Shown: in pieces, positions 28,387 to 37,290 of the stretch
Position numbering within the stretch: the first letter of the stretch is position 1
Layout of the letters: the number at the start of each line of letters is the position of its first letter
Assembly (NCBI GenBank): GCA_004208945.1
Contig: SGPE01000009.1
Coordinates: forward strand, 1 to 64,000
Source: Pseudoalteromonas sp. CO133X
Lineage (GTDB): Bacteria > Pseudomonadota > Gammaproteobacteria > Enterobacterales > Alteromonadaceae
Direction: 5' to 3'
Length of the DNA stretch: 64,000 nucleotides
Translations under genes and position numbers: made by a program
The notes under the pieces: model-generated
Told to the model about the DNA's origin: nothing
Databases searched by the model: none
Seen by the model: only the letters and a program-made list of their open reading frames with translations

Positions 28387-28656
28387 ATGAATAAAGCCGC
28401 GTTAGTATCACAAATGGCTGCCCACAGTGAATTAACAAAAAAAGACACGCAAGCTGCCTTAACGAGCATGTTAAATGCTATCGAAAAATCATTATCTGAG
28501 GGCGACCAAGTGCAAATAAATGGCTTTGGTACATTTGCCTTAAGTTATTATCCAGCCCGTAAAGGGCGCAACCCGCAAACCGGTGAAGAAATTGAAATAG
28601 AAGGCGCTAATAAGCCAGTTTTCAAACCTGCTAAAGCACTCAAAGACCTTCTATAA
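28387..28656 (+). CDS. HU-family DNA-binding protein
   Basis: A 90-residue histone-like protein. The HU fold is clear: N-terminal helices (MNKAALVSQMAAHSELTKKD), INGFGTFAL, then the DNA arm ARKGRNPQTGEEIEIEGANKPVFKP. It differs from canonical HupA/HupB in helix sequence, so it is probably a third HU paralogue. The start at 28387 follows GGAG; an earlier in-frame ATG at 28357 lacks a ribosome site. Confidence 0.88.
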   Translation: MNKAALVSQMAAHSELTKKDTQAALTSMLNAIEKSLSEGDQVQINGFGTFALSYYPARKGRNPQTGEEIEIEGANKPVFKPAKALKDLL

Positions 28657-28795
28657 AGCAGGATTTGCACATCGGCTGTAGTATTTACAGAGTAAAAATT
28701 GGTGACTTAAAAATTAATTTAGTATTTTCAATGCATTAAGTCTTGGCATGTTGTCTGCTTCTAATGATTTAGGTTTGCCCAAATAAGGAGATAAC

Positions 28796-29368
28796 ATGTC
28801 AGATTTAAATAGCCAACTTAATGGTAAAAAGATTGCCATTCTTGCAACCAACGGCTTTGAGCAAAGCGAGCTATTGTCACCACGAAGCGCATTATTAGAA
28901 GCTGGTGCACTTGTTGAAGTTGTGTCACTTGAGCGTGGCGATATCACCGCATGGGATGAAAACCAATGGGGTGAGCGAGTCACTGTTGACCGCGTAGTCA
29001 GCGAAGCAGACTCTGCAGAGTATGACGCGTTACTGCTTCCTGGTGGTTTATTCAACCCAGATACGTTACGTCAAAATAGCGAAGCAAAAGCGTTTGTTGA
29101 TGGTTTTTTTAGTGCAGGTAAAAACAAACCCATTGCCGCGATATGCCATGGCCCATGGCTATTAGCCGAAATTAACAAGTTACGCGACCGCAAGGTGACA
29201 TCATACCCAAGTATTAAAACTGATTTGATCAATGCTGGTGCTAATTGGGTTGATCAAGAGGTGTGTGTTGATGAGGGCATAGTTACAAGTCGAAGCCCAG
29301 CCGACCTGGAAGCCTTTAATCGAAAATTCATAGAAGAAATTAAAGAGGGCGAGCATCGCCATCATTAA
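28796..29368 (+). CDS. DJ-1/PfpI-family protein (type 1 glutamine amidotransferase-like)
   Basis: A 190-residue protein of the PfpI/YhbO group. The nucleophile-elbow Cys is C117 in AAICHGPWLL, with Glu/His partners as in PfpI. Related proteins are reported as proteases, chaperones or deglycases; the true activity of this one is unknown. AAGGAG is placed optimally before the ATG. It is convergent with the trp operon across a shared terminator. Confidence 0.88.
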   Translation: MSDLNSQLNGKKIAILATNGFEQSELLSPRSALLEAGALVEVVSLERGDITAWDENQWGERVTVDRVVSEADSAEYDALLLPGGLFNPDTLRQNSEAKAFVDGFFSAGKNKPIAAICHGPWLLAEINKLRDRKVTSYPSIKTDLINAGANWVDQEVCVDEGIVTSRSPADLEAFNRKFIEEIKEGEHRHH

Positions 29369-29393
29369 TCATTTCTCATAATTAGTTAGACAC

Positions 29394-29421
29394 AAAAAAG
29401 GGCCTTTAAGGCCCTTTTTTA
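29394..29421. terminator. Bidirectional terminator of the trp operon and the DJ-1 gene
   Basis: AAAAAAGGGCC-TTTAA-GGCCCTTTTTT is symmetrical, with a GC stem and U runs for both strands. It lies 14 bases after the trpA stop. Confidence 0.9.
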
Positions 29422-29435
29422 TGCAATAAAACAAC

Positions 29436-30248
29436 TTACTTAGTAGCAGCTTTCATACTGGCTACAAACTCTTTTAAACCAGTGAGCATCGCAGCTCGAT
29501 CATCAAGGTTTGCCTCGATGATTTTAACAACCGCAGAGCCTGAAATGGCACCAGCGGCTCCTGATTCAAGTGCTGATTTAACATCTTCAGGTGTTGATAC
29601 ACCAAAGCCAAGTAGAGCCGGTGCAGCATGATAATCTTTTAGTTTTTTAACTAATGAATCTGCTGGCATTTGTGCCTTGGTTTCTGTGCCTGTCACACCT
29701 GCGCGTGAAAGAAGGTATGTGTAACCACGACCATATGACGCACACTCTCGTAAGGTGTCATCATCAGCATTAGGCGTTGCAATAAAAATTGGGTCGATGC
29801 CATTTTTCATTGCTGTTTGGCGAAATAGCTTTGACTCATGTAGTGGCACGTCAGCCACTAAAATTGAATCAACACCGGCTTCTTTAGCATCTTGATAAAA
29901 TTTTTCGATGCCACGCTTAAACACTAGGTTTGAATATAATAATAGGCCAATTGGAATATCGGCATTGTACTCACGTACTTGTTTAATGATATCAAAGCAA
30001 TCTTGGGTATTGATGTTTTCATCAAGTGCACGAATGTTGGCAGCTTGGATCACTGGGCCATCTGCAATGGGATCTGAAAATGGAATACCTAGCTCAAGGG
30101 CATCAGCGCCGCCATCAATTAAGCTTTTGATGATTTCTACACTCAGTGCTTTATTAGGATCGCCAATAGTAACAAACGGTACAAAGGCACCTTGGTTTGT
30201 TTCATTTAATGTGGCGAACAGTTGTCCGTAACGGTTAGTCTGGCTCAT
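29436..30248 (-). CDS. trpA: Tryptophan synthase alpha chain
   Basis: Cleaves indole-3-glycerol phosphate to indole and glyceraldehyde 3-phosphate in the alpha2beta2 complex. A TIM barrel of 270 residues with the catalytic Glu near the start ([19 protein letters not shown], which also holds the active Asp) and the phosphate-binding [10 protein letters not shown] and ISGSAVV loops. Its ATG overlaps the trpB stop (ATGA), so translation is coupled. It is the last gene of the operon. Confidence 0.97.
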   Translation of the reverse strand: MSQTNRYGQLFATLNETNQGAFVPFVTIGDPNKALSVEIIKSLIDGGADALELGIPFSDPIADGPVIQAANIRALDENINTQDCFDIIKQVREYNADIPIGLLLYSNLVFKRGIEKFYQDAKEAGVDSILVADVPLHESKLFRQTAMKNGIDPIFIATPNADDDTLRECASYGRGYTYLLSRAGVTGTETKAQMPADSLVKKLKDYHAAPALLGFGVSTPEDVKSALESGAAGAISGSAVVKIIEANLDDRAAMLTGLKEFVASMKAATK

Positions 30249-31429
30249 AGTGCGCCTCCTTCTGATAAAACACTGTGTACGTGAGCCAAATCTTTATCGC
30301 CTCGGCCGCTTAGGTTAACCACTAAAATAGTGTCTTCGGTTTGTTGCTCGGCATATTTAAGGGCATATGCGAGGGCATGGCTTGATTCAAGCGCTGGAAT
30401 AATCCCTTCGTTCTTAGCCAGTAGTTGGAATGCTTCAAGTGCTTCAGTATCAGTAATGCCAACATATTCTGCACGGCCTGTCTCATGAAGATAAGCATGT
30501 TGTGGACCAACAGCTGGGTAATCAAGACCAGCTGAAACAGAGTAAGACTCTTCAATTTGGCCATCATCATTTTGCATAATATAGGTATAGGTACCGTGTA
30601 AAATGCCTTTCGTGCCCTTACATAGCGTAGCACCGTGTTGATGGGTATCTAAGCCTTTACCAGCTGGCTCTACACCAATGAGTTTTACGCTTGGCTCATC
30701 AATAAAGTCTGTGAACATACCAATGGCGTTAGATCCACCACCTACACAAGCAAGTACAGCATCCGGTAAGCGACCTTCAGCTTTAAGCACTTGTTGTTTT
30801 GCTTCTTCACCAATCATTTTTTGGAACTCACGCACCATGGTAGGGAATGGGTGAGGGCCTGCTGCAGTGCCAAGTAAATAGTGAGCATCTTTGTAATTAG
30901 CTGACCAGTCACGCAGTGCTTCATTTACGGCATCTTTTAAGGTACCAGAGCCTGCTGTGACAGGAATAACCTCTGCGCCCATTAGTTTCATACGAAATAC
31001 ATTTGGTTGCTGACGTTCAACGTCTTTTGCGCCCATGTAAATACGGCATTTTAAGCCAAGTAGGGCACAGGCTAGGGCCGTTGCAACACCGTGTTGGCCG
31101 GCACCTGTTTCTGCAATCACTTCTTTTTTACCCATGCGTTTGGTCAGAAGTGCTTGACCAAGTACTTGGTTGGTTTTGTGCGCACCGCCGTGGAGTAAAT
31201 CTTCACGCTTTAAATACAGTTTTACCTTAGGATTTTTAACTAAGTTACGTGTCAGAGTTAATGGCGTAGGGCGACCTGCGTATTCATTTAACAGTTTTTC
31301 AAACTCAGCCTGAAAAGCTGGATCTTTTTGTGATTTATTAAACTCTGCTTCTAGTTGCTTGAGTGCTGGCACAAGCAGCTGTGGTACAAACATACCACCG
31401 AATTCACCGAAATAAGCTGGATTTTGCAT
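30245..31429 (-). CDS. trpB: Tryptophan synthase beta chain
   Basis: PLP enzyme that joins indole and serine, 394 residues. The Schiff-base Lys is K85 in [12 protein letters not shown]; the PLP phosphate loop [11 protein letters not shown] and the [12 protein letters not shown] segment are intact. The start [17 protein letters not shown] is supported by conservation of this N-terminus and by GAGG just before; a longer in-frame start at 31507 would overlap trpCF by 71 bases. The trpCF stop is seven bases upstream. Confidence 0.97.
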   Translation of the reverse strand: MQNPAYFGEFGGMFVPQLLVPALKQLEAEFNKSQKDPAFQAEFEKLLNEYAGRPTPLTLTRNLVKNPKVKLYLKREDLLHGGAHKTNQVLGQALLTKRMGKKEVIAETGAGQHGVATALACALLGLKCRIYMGAKDVERQQPNVFRMKLMGAEVIPVTAGSGTLKDAVNEALRDWSANYKDAHYLLGTAAGPHPFPTMVREFQKMIGEEAKQQVLKAEGRLPDAVLACVGGGSNAIGMFTDFIDEPSVKLIGVEPAGKGLDTHQHGATLCKGTKGILHGTYTYIMQNDDGQIEESYSVSAGLDYPAVGPQHAYLHETGRAEYVGITDTEALEAFQLLAKNEGIIPALESSHALAYALKYAEQQTEDTILVVNLSGRGDKDLAHVHSVLSEGGAL

Positions 31430-31436
31430 TCTAACC

Positions 31437-32801
31437 TCAATAATTTCTGATATGCGAAAACGCATTTTGTAATTTTGTTTGGCACTTTTTACCCGCTGAC
31501 GCTTCAACGCCAGAATTTAGGTCAAGGCCATTAGCACCGCGATAAAGCGCTGCATGAATATTCTCTGGATTCAAACCCCCGGCTAACATAAACGGCACGG
31601 TTGCCGTCTCTAGCACTGACCAATCAAATGCTTCGCCTGTACCGCCTTTTTGGCTTTTGCTGTAAGTGTCGTATAAATGGCGGTCAACCCCTTCAAGCGG
31701 TTTGGGTAATTTGCCTTTAACAGCTTGGGCTTTCCAAATTTCACAGCCAAGCGGTAATTGCTTTCTGAGATTTTGAATATACTCGCTATTCTCATCGCCA
31801 TGTAATTGCACTGCTGCTAATTTTAAGCTTTGTGCATAATCGACCACTTGTTCAAGAGGTGCATTGACAAACACACCCACATACGCGAGCGGGGCACTTT
31901 GCGTAACTTGCTTGGCACAGTCGATATCGACATAGCGCGGTGACTTAGGATAAAAAATTAAGCCACCATACACAGCACCACTGGCGTAGGCTGCCATCGC
32001 ATCTTGTGAACGGGTTAAACCGCACACTTTGTTCTCACCTAAAATCACTTTACGGCATGCGGCTTCTAAGTCGCGCTCAGCCATTAATGAGCTGCCAATT
32101 AAAAAGCCATCGCACAATGGTGCAAGGCGTTTTACATCTTTATGGGTATAAATGCCCGATTCTGAAATCACTACTTTGTCATTTGGGATAAGCTGACGTA
32201 AGCGCTCAGTTGTAGCAAGATCAGTACTTAAATCACGAAGGTCGCGGTTATTTATACCAATTAGGCTAGCATTAAGTGCAAGTGCACGACTTACTTCTTG
32301 CTCATTACTGACTTCAGTAAGTACCGACATATTTAAAGAATCAGCCACCTTGTGAAGCGCTAAATATTGCTCATCATCAAGAACTGAGAGCATTAATAAA
32401 ATAGCATCGCCACCAGATAAGCGTGCTAAATAAACTTGGTACTCATCAATAAAGAAATCTTTACAAATAAGCGGCTGTTCCACTTGGCTGCGCACGTATT
32501 CAAGGTACTGATAACTGCCTTGAAAATATTTTTCGTCCGTTAGCACGCTCATACAGGTTGCGTACTTTTTATAAACTGATGTAATTTCGTCTAAATTGAA
32601 TGGTTCGCGAATAAGCCCTTTTGACGGTGAGGCCTTTTTACATTCTAAAATAAACTGCGTGCCTGTTGCTGCTAATGCCGCTTCAAAGTCTCGTTTGGTA
32701 GGCACAACATCGCTAATGAATGACTCAAGTGGGCGCTGTGCTTTTCTTTGTTCTAATTCAATGCGTTTGTCGGCAACAATTTTGTCTAACACGTTAGCCA
32801 T
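31437..32801 (-). CDS. trpCF: Fused indole-3-glycerol phosphate synthase / phosphoribosylanthranilate isomerase
   Basis: Bifunctional 454-residue enzyme for two consecutive steps. The N-terminal IGPS barrel (about 1-255) has [10 protein letters not shown] and the GINNRDL and SESGI segments. The C-terminal PRAI barrel (about 258-454) has [19 protein letters not shown], the catalytic Asp region SWLEXA-like DWSVLE, and GGLNPENI. The fusion is the same as in enterics and Vibrio. It overlaps the trpD end by eight bases. Confidence 0.96.
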   Translation of the reverse strand: MANVLDKIVADKRIELEQRKAQRPLESFISDVVPTKRDFEAALAATGTQFILECKKASPSKGLIREPFNLDEITSVYKKYATCMSVLTDEKYFQGSYQYLEYVRSQVEQPLICKDFFIDEYQVYLARLSGGDAILLMLSVLDDEQYLALHKVADSLNMSVLTEVSNEQEVSRALALNASLIGINNRDLRDLSTDLATTERLRQLIPNDKVVISESGIYTHKDVKRLAPLCDGFLIGSSLMAERDLEAACRKVILGENKVCGLTRSQDAMAAYASGAVYGGLIFYPKSPRYVDIDCAKQVTQSAPLAYVGVFVNAPLEQVVDYAQSLKLAAVQLHGDENSEYIQNLRKQLPLGCEIWKAQAVKGKLPKPLEGVDRHLYDTYSKSQKGGTGEAFDWSVLETATVPFMLAGGLNPENIHAALYRGANGLDLNSGVEASAGKKCQTKLQNAFSHIRNY

Positions 32802-33813
32802 GACTTACCTCAATAATTGCGTTCAATGTGTCCATCGCTTTGCCTGATGCTAATAATTCGCTTACTTGATCTGCGGCTGCTTTTAAATCACCTGCTTTAT
32901 CGGTTAAATAAAGAAGAGCGGCAACGTTGGCTATAATGGCAGCGTTATGCGCCATTTCACCTTGCCCCTGTAAAATCGCTAAGCTTGCTTTTGCGTTATA
33001 TTCTGGGCCTTGGCCTGCTAGTTGTTCAAGTGAATAGTTTGCAAGACCAAAATCGCTCGCTGTTAGCGTGTATTCGCTTAGTTCACCGTTATTAAGCTCA
33101 ACCACTTTGGTTGTCCCGTGTAAGGCTATTTCGTCAGTGCCTGCACCGTGAACCACCATAGCGCGTTTTGTGCCAAGGGTTTTTAAGGTTTCGGCCATTG
33201 GTAAACACAGCGAAGGGTCATAAACACCAAGCAATTGCACCTCAGGGGCAGCAGGGTTGGCCAGTGGCCCTAAGATATTAAAAATTGTGCGGCTTTTAAG
33301 AGCCGTACGCACGCCCATCGCATGGCGTACACCACTGTGATAATGCGGTGCAAATAAAAATGTAAACCCAGTATTGTCTAAACAATGGGCCGCTTGCTCA
33401 GGGCTCATATCAATATTGATACCCAAGGCTTTAAGTAAATCCGCTGAGCCCGAATTACTCGACACACTGCGATTACCATGTTTGACCATATTGATGCCCG
33501 CAGCGGCGGCAACAATAGCAGCTGTGGTACTAATATTAATTGTGTTTGAGCCATCGCCACCGGTACCACAGCTATCAGCAAGTAAGGTTTTGCTGGTTTG
33601 AAATGGCACTGCATTGGCGCGCATTGATGCCGCCGCACCGGCGATTTCATCACTTGTTTCGCCTTTCAGTTTTAGGGCGATAAGTGCAGCAGTTAATTCA
33701 ATATCATTTAGCTGGCCATTCATGATGGCGTCAAACAATGTAGTTGCTTGCGAAAATGATAAATCTTGCTTTGCTAATAATTGGTTTAACTGGGTTTGAG
33801 TTGTTGCTTCCAT
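32794..33813 (-). CDS. trpD: Anthranilate phosphoribosyltransferase
   Basis: Transfers phosphoribose to anthranilate. 339 residues, standalone (not fused to TrpG as in E. coli). The PRPP and Mg2+ motifs DSCGTGGDGSNTINIST and KHGNRSVSSNSGSADLL are intact, as is the DE pair in VVHGAGTDEIALHG. It follows trpG by nine bases. Confidence 0.97.
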   Translation of the reverse strand: MEATTQTQLNQLLAKQDLSFSQATTLFDAIMNGQLNDIELTAALIALKLKGETSDEIAGAAASMRANAVPFQTSKTLLADSCGTGGDGSNTINISTTAAIVAAAAGINMVKHGNRSVSSNSGSADLLKALGINIDMSPEQAAHCLDNTGFTFLFAPHYHSGVRHAMGVRTALKSRTIFNILGPLANPAAPEVQLLGVYDPSLCLPMAETLKTLGTKRAMVVHGAGTDEIALHGTTKVVELNNGELSEYTLTASDFGLANYSLEQLAGQGPEYNAKASLAILQGQGEMAHNAAIIANVAALLYLTDKAGDLKAAADQVSELLASGKAMDTLNAIIEVSHG

Positions 33814-33822
33814 GTTATTCCT

Positions 33823-34428
33823 CTACTGCACGCGTGCGGTTAAAAATTCAATGCTTTGTTGTAATAGCAATGCGCCATTTGGCGTTAAAATTGATTCAGG
33901 ATGAAACTGATAGCCAAGGGCATTATCTTGTTGATGGTAAATTGCCATCGGAATATTTTCATAACAAGCAATTACTTCAACATCATCAGGGACTTTGGTT
34001 GCCATTAATGAATGATAACGAGCAACCGGCATTTTATCGCCCATACCCGCGAATACTGGGTGCTCAGTCAACGTAATAATTGATGACTTGCCGTGCACAG
34101 TTTCGCCTGCATGACCAATAACCCCACCGTAGCTTTGTGTTAGTGCTTGCTGCCCTAAACAGATACCCAGCATCGGGAAGCGGCCTTTACACAGTTCAAT
34201 GAGCTCCATTAAACAACCCGCATCAGATGGTGCGCCAGGACCCGGTGAAAGCACTAATAATACAGGCACTGTCTCTTGGCACATTTTGTCGAAGATGCTT
34301 TGTGCACTGATGTTATTACGGTATACCACTAACTGGCACCCTAACATAGAAAGTTCATCGACTAAGTTATAACTAAATGAATCAAAGTTATCTAAAAAGT
34401 AGATTTTATAGGCTGATGTTGTCGTCAT
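33823..34428 (-). CDS. trpG: Anthranilate synthase glutamine amidotransferase component
   Basis: A 201-residue class I amidotransferase that feeds ammonia to TrpE. The nucleophile is C90 in MLGICLGQQA; the His-Glu pair is in YQFHPESIL; the oxyanion loop LSPGPGAPSDAG is present. Its ATG shares one base with the trpE stop (TAATG), so the two subunits are translationally coupled. It is a separate gene, not a TrpGD fusion. Confidence 0.96.
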   Translation of the reverse strand: MTTTSAYKIYFLDNFDSFSYNLVDELSMLGCQLVVYRNNISAQSIFDKMCQETVPVLLVLSPGPGAPSDAGCLMELIELCKGRFPMLGICLGQQALTQSYGGVIGHAGETVHGKSSIITLTEHPVFAGMGDKMPVARYHSLMATKVPDDVEVIACYENIPMAIYHQQDNALGYQFHPESILTPNGALLLQQSIEFLTARVQ

Positions 34429-35996
34429 TATTGTGCCTCGTAAGTCGATTGAATCGCAGTGATCACAGCTTGTGCTTTAGCGCGGGTTTCATTGGCTTCT
34501 GATTGTGGATCTGAATCAAACACCACACCTGCACCTGCTTGCACATAGGCTGTGCCGTTTTTAACAAAGGCAGAGCGAATAACAATACAGCTATCCATGG
34601 CACCATCACCTGTTAAATAACCCACAGCACCACCATAGCTGCCGCGGCGTTTTTGTTCGGTTTGACGAACTAACTCAGCAGCGCGTACTTTAGGTGCACC
34701 CACTAAGGTGCCCATGTTCATACAAGCTTGGTAAGCATGTAGCGCATCGAGTTCAGGTTTTAAAGTACCCACAACGCGTGAAACTAAATGCATCACTTGT
34801 GAGTAGCGGTCTACTTTTAATAATTCTTTCGCGTGACGTGTGCCTGGTACGCTAATACGGGCAACATCATTTCGCGCTAAATCAACTAACATCAGGTGCT
34901 CGGCACGCTCTTTTTGGTCGTTGCGAAGTTCAAGCTCAATGCGGCTGTCTAGGTCTGGATTAATTTGCCCGTTAGCAAACTTGCCACGAGGGCGAGTGCC
35001 GGCAATCGGGTATACCTCAACTTGCTTACTCTCAGCGCAATATTTGAGGGCTGACTCGGGCGATGCGCCGAATAACACAAACTCTGCATCGCGCATATAA
35101 AACATATATGGGCTTGGGTTTTGTTGTTTTAATTGGCTGTAAGCATGAAGTGAGTCAGGGCAGGCGAGAGAAAAAGTACGAGATGGTACAACTTGGAAAA
35201 TATCGCCATCAACGATGTTGTTTTTTAACTTGATGACATGTTCGCAGTATTGCTCGTCGCTAACATCAACAGAAATTGGGTTTGAGCCTGCTTGCTTTTG
35301 CCCTTGATAGCTTTGTGCATTGTCACATACGGCATTTAAACGCTCTAACTGTTGACCAACCTCAAAACAATTAGCATGAACTTCAGGGCCGTTAAATACA
35401 TTGCCAATTAGCTCGGTTGTTTTTGCTTGATGGTCGATGACAACTAACGTTTCGGCGAGGTAGAAAACATAATCAGGGCAGCTGTTTTCGCCGTCAGGTA
35501 CATCAGAAAGGGTTTCGAAATTAGCAACCATGTCGTAGGCAAACACACCGCCTAAGAACACAGAGAATGGGTTGTCTGTTGTGCTTTTAATACTGTTGAT
35601 GCAGCTACGTAGCGCACTAAATGCGTTATCTGCTACTAATTTACTGGCTTCATCAATATCGCTTGCGACCTCGTTGTAGGTTAACGTTAATGTGTCTTCT
35701 ACAAGCTCAGCAGAGCAGTTTTGCACATGAGTTTGTAAATAAGGCAGTAATTGCTTGCCATTATTTGACTGTGCGGTGAGTGTTACCTGTTTGCCTTGGC
35801 AAACAATACGTAGCGCTGAGTCAACCAAAATTAGACTTTTTACACTGTCTTTAGAATCAATTTCAGCAGACTCTAACAGCAGTGAATTAGGCTTATCGAG
35901 TAAACTGTATAACGCAAGTGGGCTACTGATGTAGTCGCGCACTTGAGTGATACTGGTTACTTCACCCGGTGTCGTTGTTATATGACTAAAAATCAA
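34428..35996 (-). CDS. trpE: Anthranilate synthase component I
   Basis: Converts chorismate to anthranilate; 522 residues. The tryptophan feedback site LLLESAEIDSKDSVKSLILV is near the N-terminus, and the chorismate-binding core has PVAGTRPRG-like YPIAGTRPRGK, ELRNDQKERAEHLMLVDLARND and GAGVVFDSDPQSE. The start is TTG at 35996, two codons after an in-frame stop, so no other 5' start is possible nearby; GAGG and GGGAG precede it. A six-codon reading frame (36013 to 35993, minus) ends over this start and may couple translation. Transcription must pass two attenuators upstream. Confidence 0.96.
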   Translation of the reverse strand: MIFSHITTTPGEVTSITQVRDYISSPLALYSLLDKPNSLLLESAEIDSKDSVKSLILVDSALRIVCQGKQVTLTAQSNNGKQLLPYLQTHVQNCSAELVEDTLTLTYNEVASDIDEASKLVADNAFSALRSCINSIKSTTDNPFSVFLGGVFAYDMVANFETLSDVPDGENSCPDYVFYLAETLVVIDHQAKTTELIGNVFNGPEVHANCFEVGQQLERLNAVCDNAQSYQGQKQAGSNPISVDVSDEQYCEHVIKLKNNIVDGDIFQVVPSRTFSLACPDSLHAYSQLKQQNPSPYMFYMRDAEFVLFGASPESALKYCAESKQVEVYPIAGTRPRGKFANGQINPDLDSRIELELRNDQKERAEHLMLVDLARNDVARISVPGTRHAKELLKVDRYSQVMHLVSRVVGTLKPELDALHAYQACMNMGTLVGAPKVRAAELVRQTEQKRRGSYGGAVGYLTGDGAMDSCIVIRSAFVKNGTAYVQAGAGVVFDSDPQSEANETRAKAQAVITAIQSTYEAQ

Positions 35997-36028
35997 ACCT
36001 CATTCTCCCTCATTCCCAAAAACTCTTT

Positions 36029-36066
36029 AAAAAACAAAACCCCGCGAAGCGATGCTTGGCGGGGTT
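36029..36066 (-). terminator. trp attenuator 2 (terminator nearest trpE)
   Basis: On the minus strand AACCCCGC-C-AAGC-ATC-GCTT-C-GCGGGGTT forms a long stem with one C-C mismatch, followed by TTTTGTTTTTT. The alternative antiterminator pairs GCTTAGCGGG (36106-36115, overlapping the leader-2 stop) with CCCGCCAAGC (36054-36063) in nine of ten positions and would break the terminator. This is the classical competition of a Trp attenuator. Confidence 0.9.
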
Positions 36067-36109
36067 CGTATAAAGATGCCTATAAATTAGATAGACCCTT
36101 ACCGTCCCG

Positions 36110-36160
36110 CTAAGCCAGGCGCCACCACCAATGATGTGTAAGAGTTGCTATGTAATTCAT
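36110..36160 (-). CDS. trpL2: Second trp leader peptide, MNYIATLTHHWWWRLA
   Basis: A 16-codon reading frame with three consecutive TGG codons at positions 11-13, preceded by AAGG eight bases before the ATG. It stops just before the antiterminator region of attenuator 2. Ribosome stalling at the Trp codons when charged tRNA-Trp is short would favour antitermination. It lies downstream of a complete first leader and attenuator and shares TTGGTGGTGGC and TAGCGGG with it, which suggests duplication. Confidence 0.88.
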   Translation of the reverse strand: MNYIATLTHHWWWRLA

Positions 36161-36183
36161 TATAAAACCTTAAAATTTAGATA

Positions 36184-36211
36184 TAAAAAAACCCGCTACA
36201 TGAGCGGGTTT
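36184..36211 (-). terminator. trp attenuator 1 (promoter-proximal terminator)
   Basis: On the minus strand AAACCCGCT-CATGT-AGCGGGTTT is a perfect 9-bp stem followed by seven T. Segment 2 (AGCGGGT, 36239-36245) pairs with segment 3 (ACCCGCT, 36203-36209) as antiterminator. Segment 1 CACTCG, directly after the Trp codons, pairs with CGGGTG in segment 2. All four segments of a standard attenuator are present. Confidence 0.92.
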
Positions 36212-36247
36212 AGAAATCGTTAGACACGACAATTCGTCACCCGCTAG

Positions 36248-36292
36248 TTACGAGTGCCACCACCAAATTGTGATTTGAATTGTTTTGTTCAT
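36248..36292 (-). CDS. trpL: First trp leader peptide, MNKTIQITIWWWHS
   Basis: A 14-codon reading frame with three consecutive TGG codons at positions 10-12, 40-60 bases after the likely transcription start. The ribosome site is weak (AATAAG). The stop overlaps the 1:2 pairing region. It is the standard control peptide of trp attenuation. Confidence 0.9.
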   Translation of the reverse strand: MNKTIQITIWWWHS

Positions 36293-36328
36293 TGTTATTG
36301 CTTATTTAACGTGTCTGAAAGTGCATAC

Positions 36329-36358
36329 AGTAAAGCGTACCTATGCCGATACTGTCAA
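36329..36358 (-). promoter_or_regulatory. trp operon promoter
   Basis: On the minus strand a perfect -35 box TTGACA (36353-36358) is followed after 18 bases by TTTACT (36329-36334). Transcription would start near 36322, about 30 bases before trpL. A partly symmetrical segment (GCATA ... TATGC) surrounds the -10 box, but it does not match the TrpR operator CTAGTTAACTAG well. Confidence 0.7.
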
Positions 36359-36441
36359 GTATTAATTTACCACAATTACTATAAAAATTTTGTTATACTC
36401 ACATCATTGATTCAAGAACTTACGTAAAGCAGTCTTTCCCT

Positions 36442-37281
36442 TTGATAAAATACGATTTACATAGCCACACCACATACTCAGATGGTCAGCTATCAGTCGA
36501 GCAATTGTTACACCGCGCGGTTGAGAAAAACATAGATGTGTTTGCAATTACCGATCACGACACGTTAAGTGCGATAAAACCTGCTCGCCAAGTCATTGCA
36601 GATGATAATTTACCGCTTAAATTAATTGCTGGCGTTGAAGTATCAACAAAATGGGAAAGCTTTGAAATTCATATTGTTGGCTTAAATGTTGATGACGAAA
36701 ATGACGCACTGTTGTCATTGTTACAAGCGCAACAAGCTAAGCGTGAAGAACGCGCTTTAGAGATAGGTCGTCGCCTTGCTAAAAACGGTTTTGAAGGCAT
36801 TTACGAGCAAGCAAAAACATTTGCCGAAAACGCCCAGATCACACGGGCGCATTTTGCCCGTGCACTGATTGAGCGTGGTGTTGCTAAAAACTTCCCTGGA
36901 GTATTTAAAAAATACTTAGGGCGAGGAAAAACAGGCTATGTACCAAGTAGTTGGTGCGATATGCAAACGGCAATTGCGGCCATTCACCAAGCTGGTGGGG
37001 TTGCCGTTCTTGCACATCCTGGGCGCTATCAAATGTCGAATAAGTGGCTGCGTAAGTTAATTATTGAATTTAAAGACGCGGGTGGCGATGCGATGGAAGT
37101 TGCACAGCCACAGCAAGCACCGAGTGAGCGCCAGTTCTTAGGTGAACTGAGTCGTGAATATGGCTTACTTGCGTCGCAAGGGTCAGATTTTCATTTTCCG
37201 ACCAGTTGGTTGGAGTTAGGTAAAAATTTATACTTACCAAAAGATTGCCAAGGGGTTTGGCAAGCATGGGAAGGGCAATAG
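36442..37281 (+). CDS. rnm: PHP-domain phosphatase / RNase AM (YciV)
   Basis: A 279-residue PHP-family metallohydrolase. Metal ligands are visible in YDLHSHTTYSDG, FAITDHDTL, AHPGRY and SQGSDFH. E. coli YciV/RNase AM is a 5'-3' exoribonuclease that trims rRNA 5' ends and also hydrolyses 3',5'-bisphosphates. TTG at 36442 is used because the conserved IKYDLHSHT begins right after it. It is divergent from the trp operon and followed 9 bases later by yciO. Confidence 0.9.
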   Translation: MIKYDLHSHTTYSDGQLSVEQLLHRAVEKNIDVFAITDHDTLSAIKPARQVIADDNLPLKLIAGVEVSTKWESFEIHIVGLNVDDENDALLSLLQAQQAKREERALEIGRRLAKNGFEGIYEQAKTFAENAQITRAHFARALIERGVAKNFPGVFKKYLGRGKTGYVPSSWCDMQTAIAAIHQAGGVAVLAHPGRYQMSNKWLRKLIIEFKDAGGDAMEVAQPQQAPSERQFLGELSREYGLLASQGSDFHFPTSWLELGKNLYLPKDCQGVWQAWEGQ

Positions 37282-37290
37282 GAGCGTGTA

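Noticed and set aside
30322..34076. Many long reading frames opposite to or shifted from the trp genes
   Set aside because: All overlap well-supported trp genes and have no family resemblance.
36325..36350. TrpR operator at the trp promoter
   Set aside because: There is partial symmetry (GCATA ... TATGC) around the -10 box but no match to CTAGTTAACTAG; kept only as a remark.
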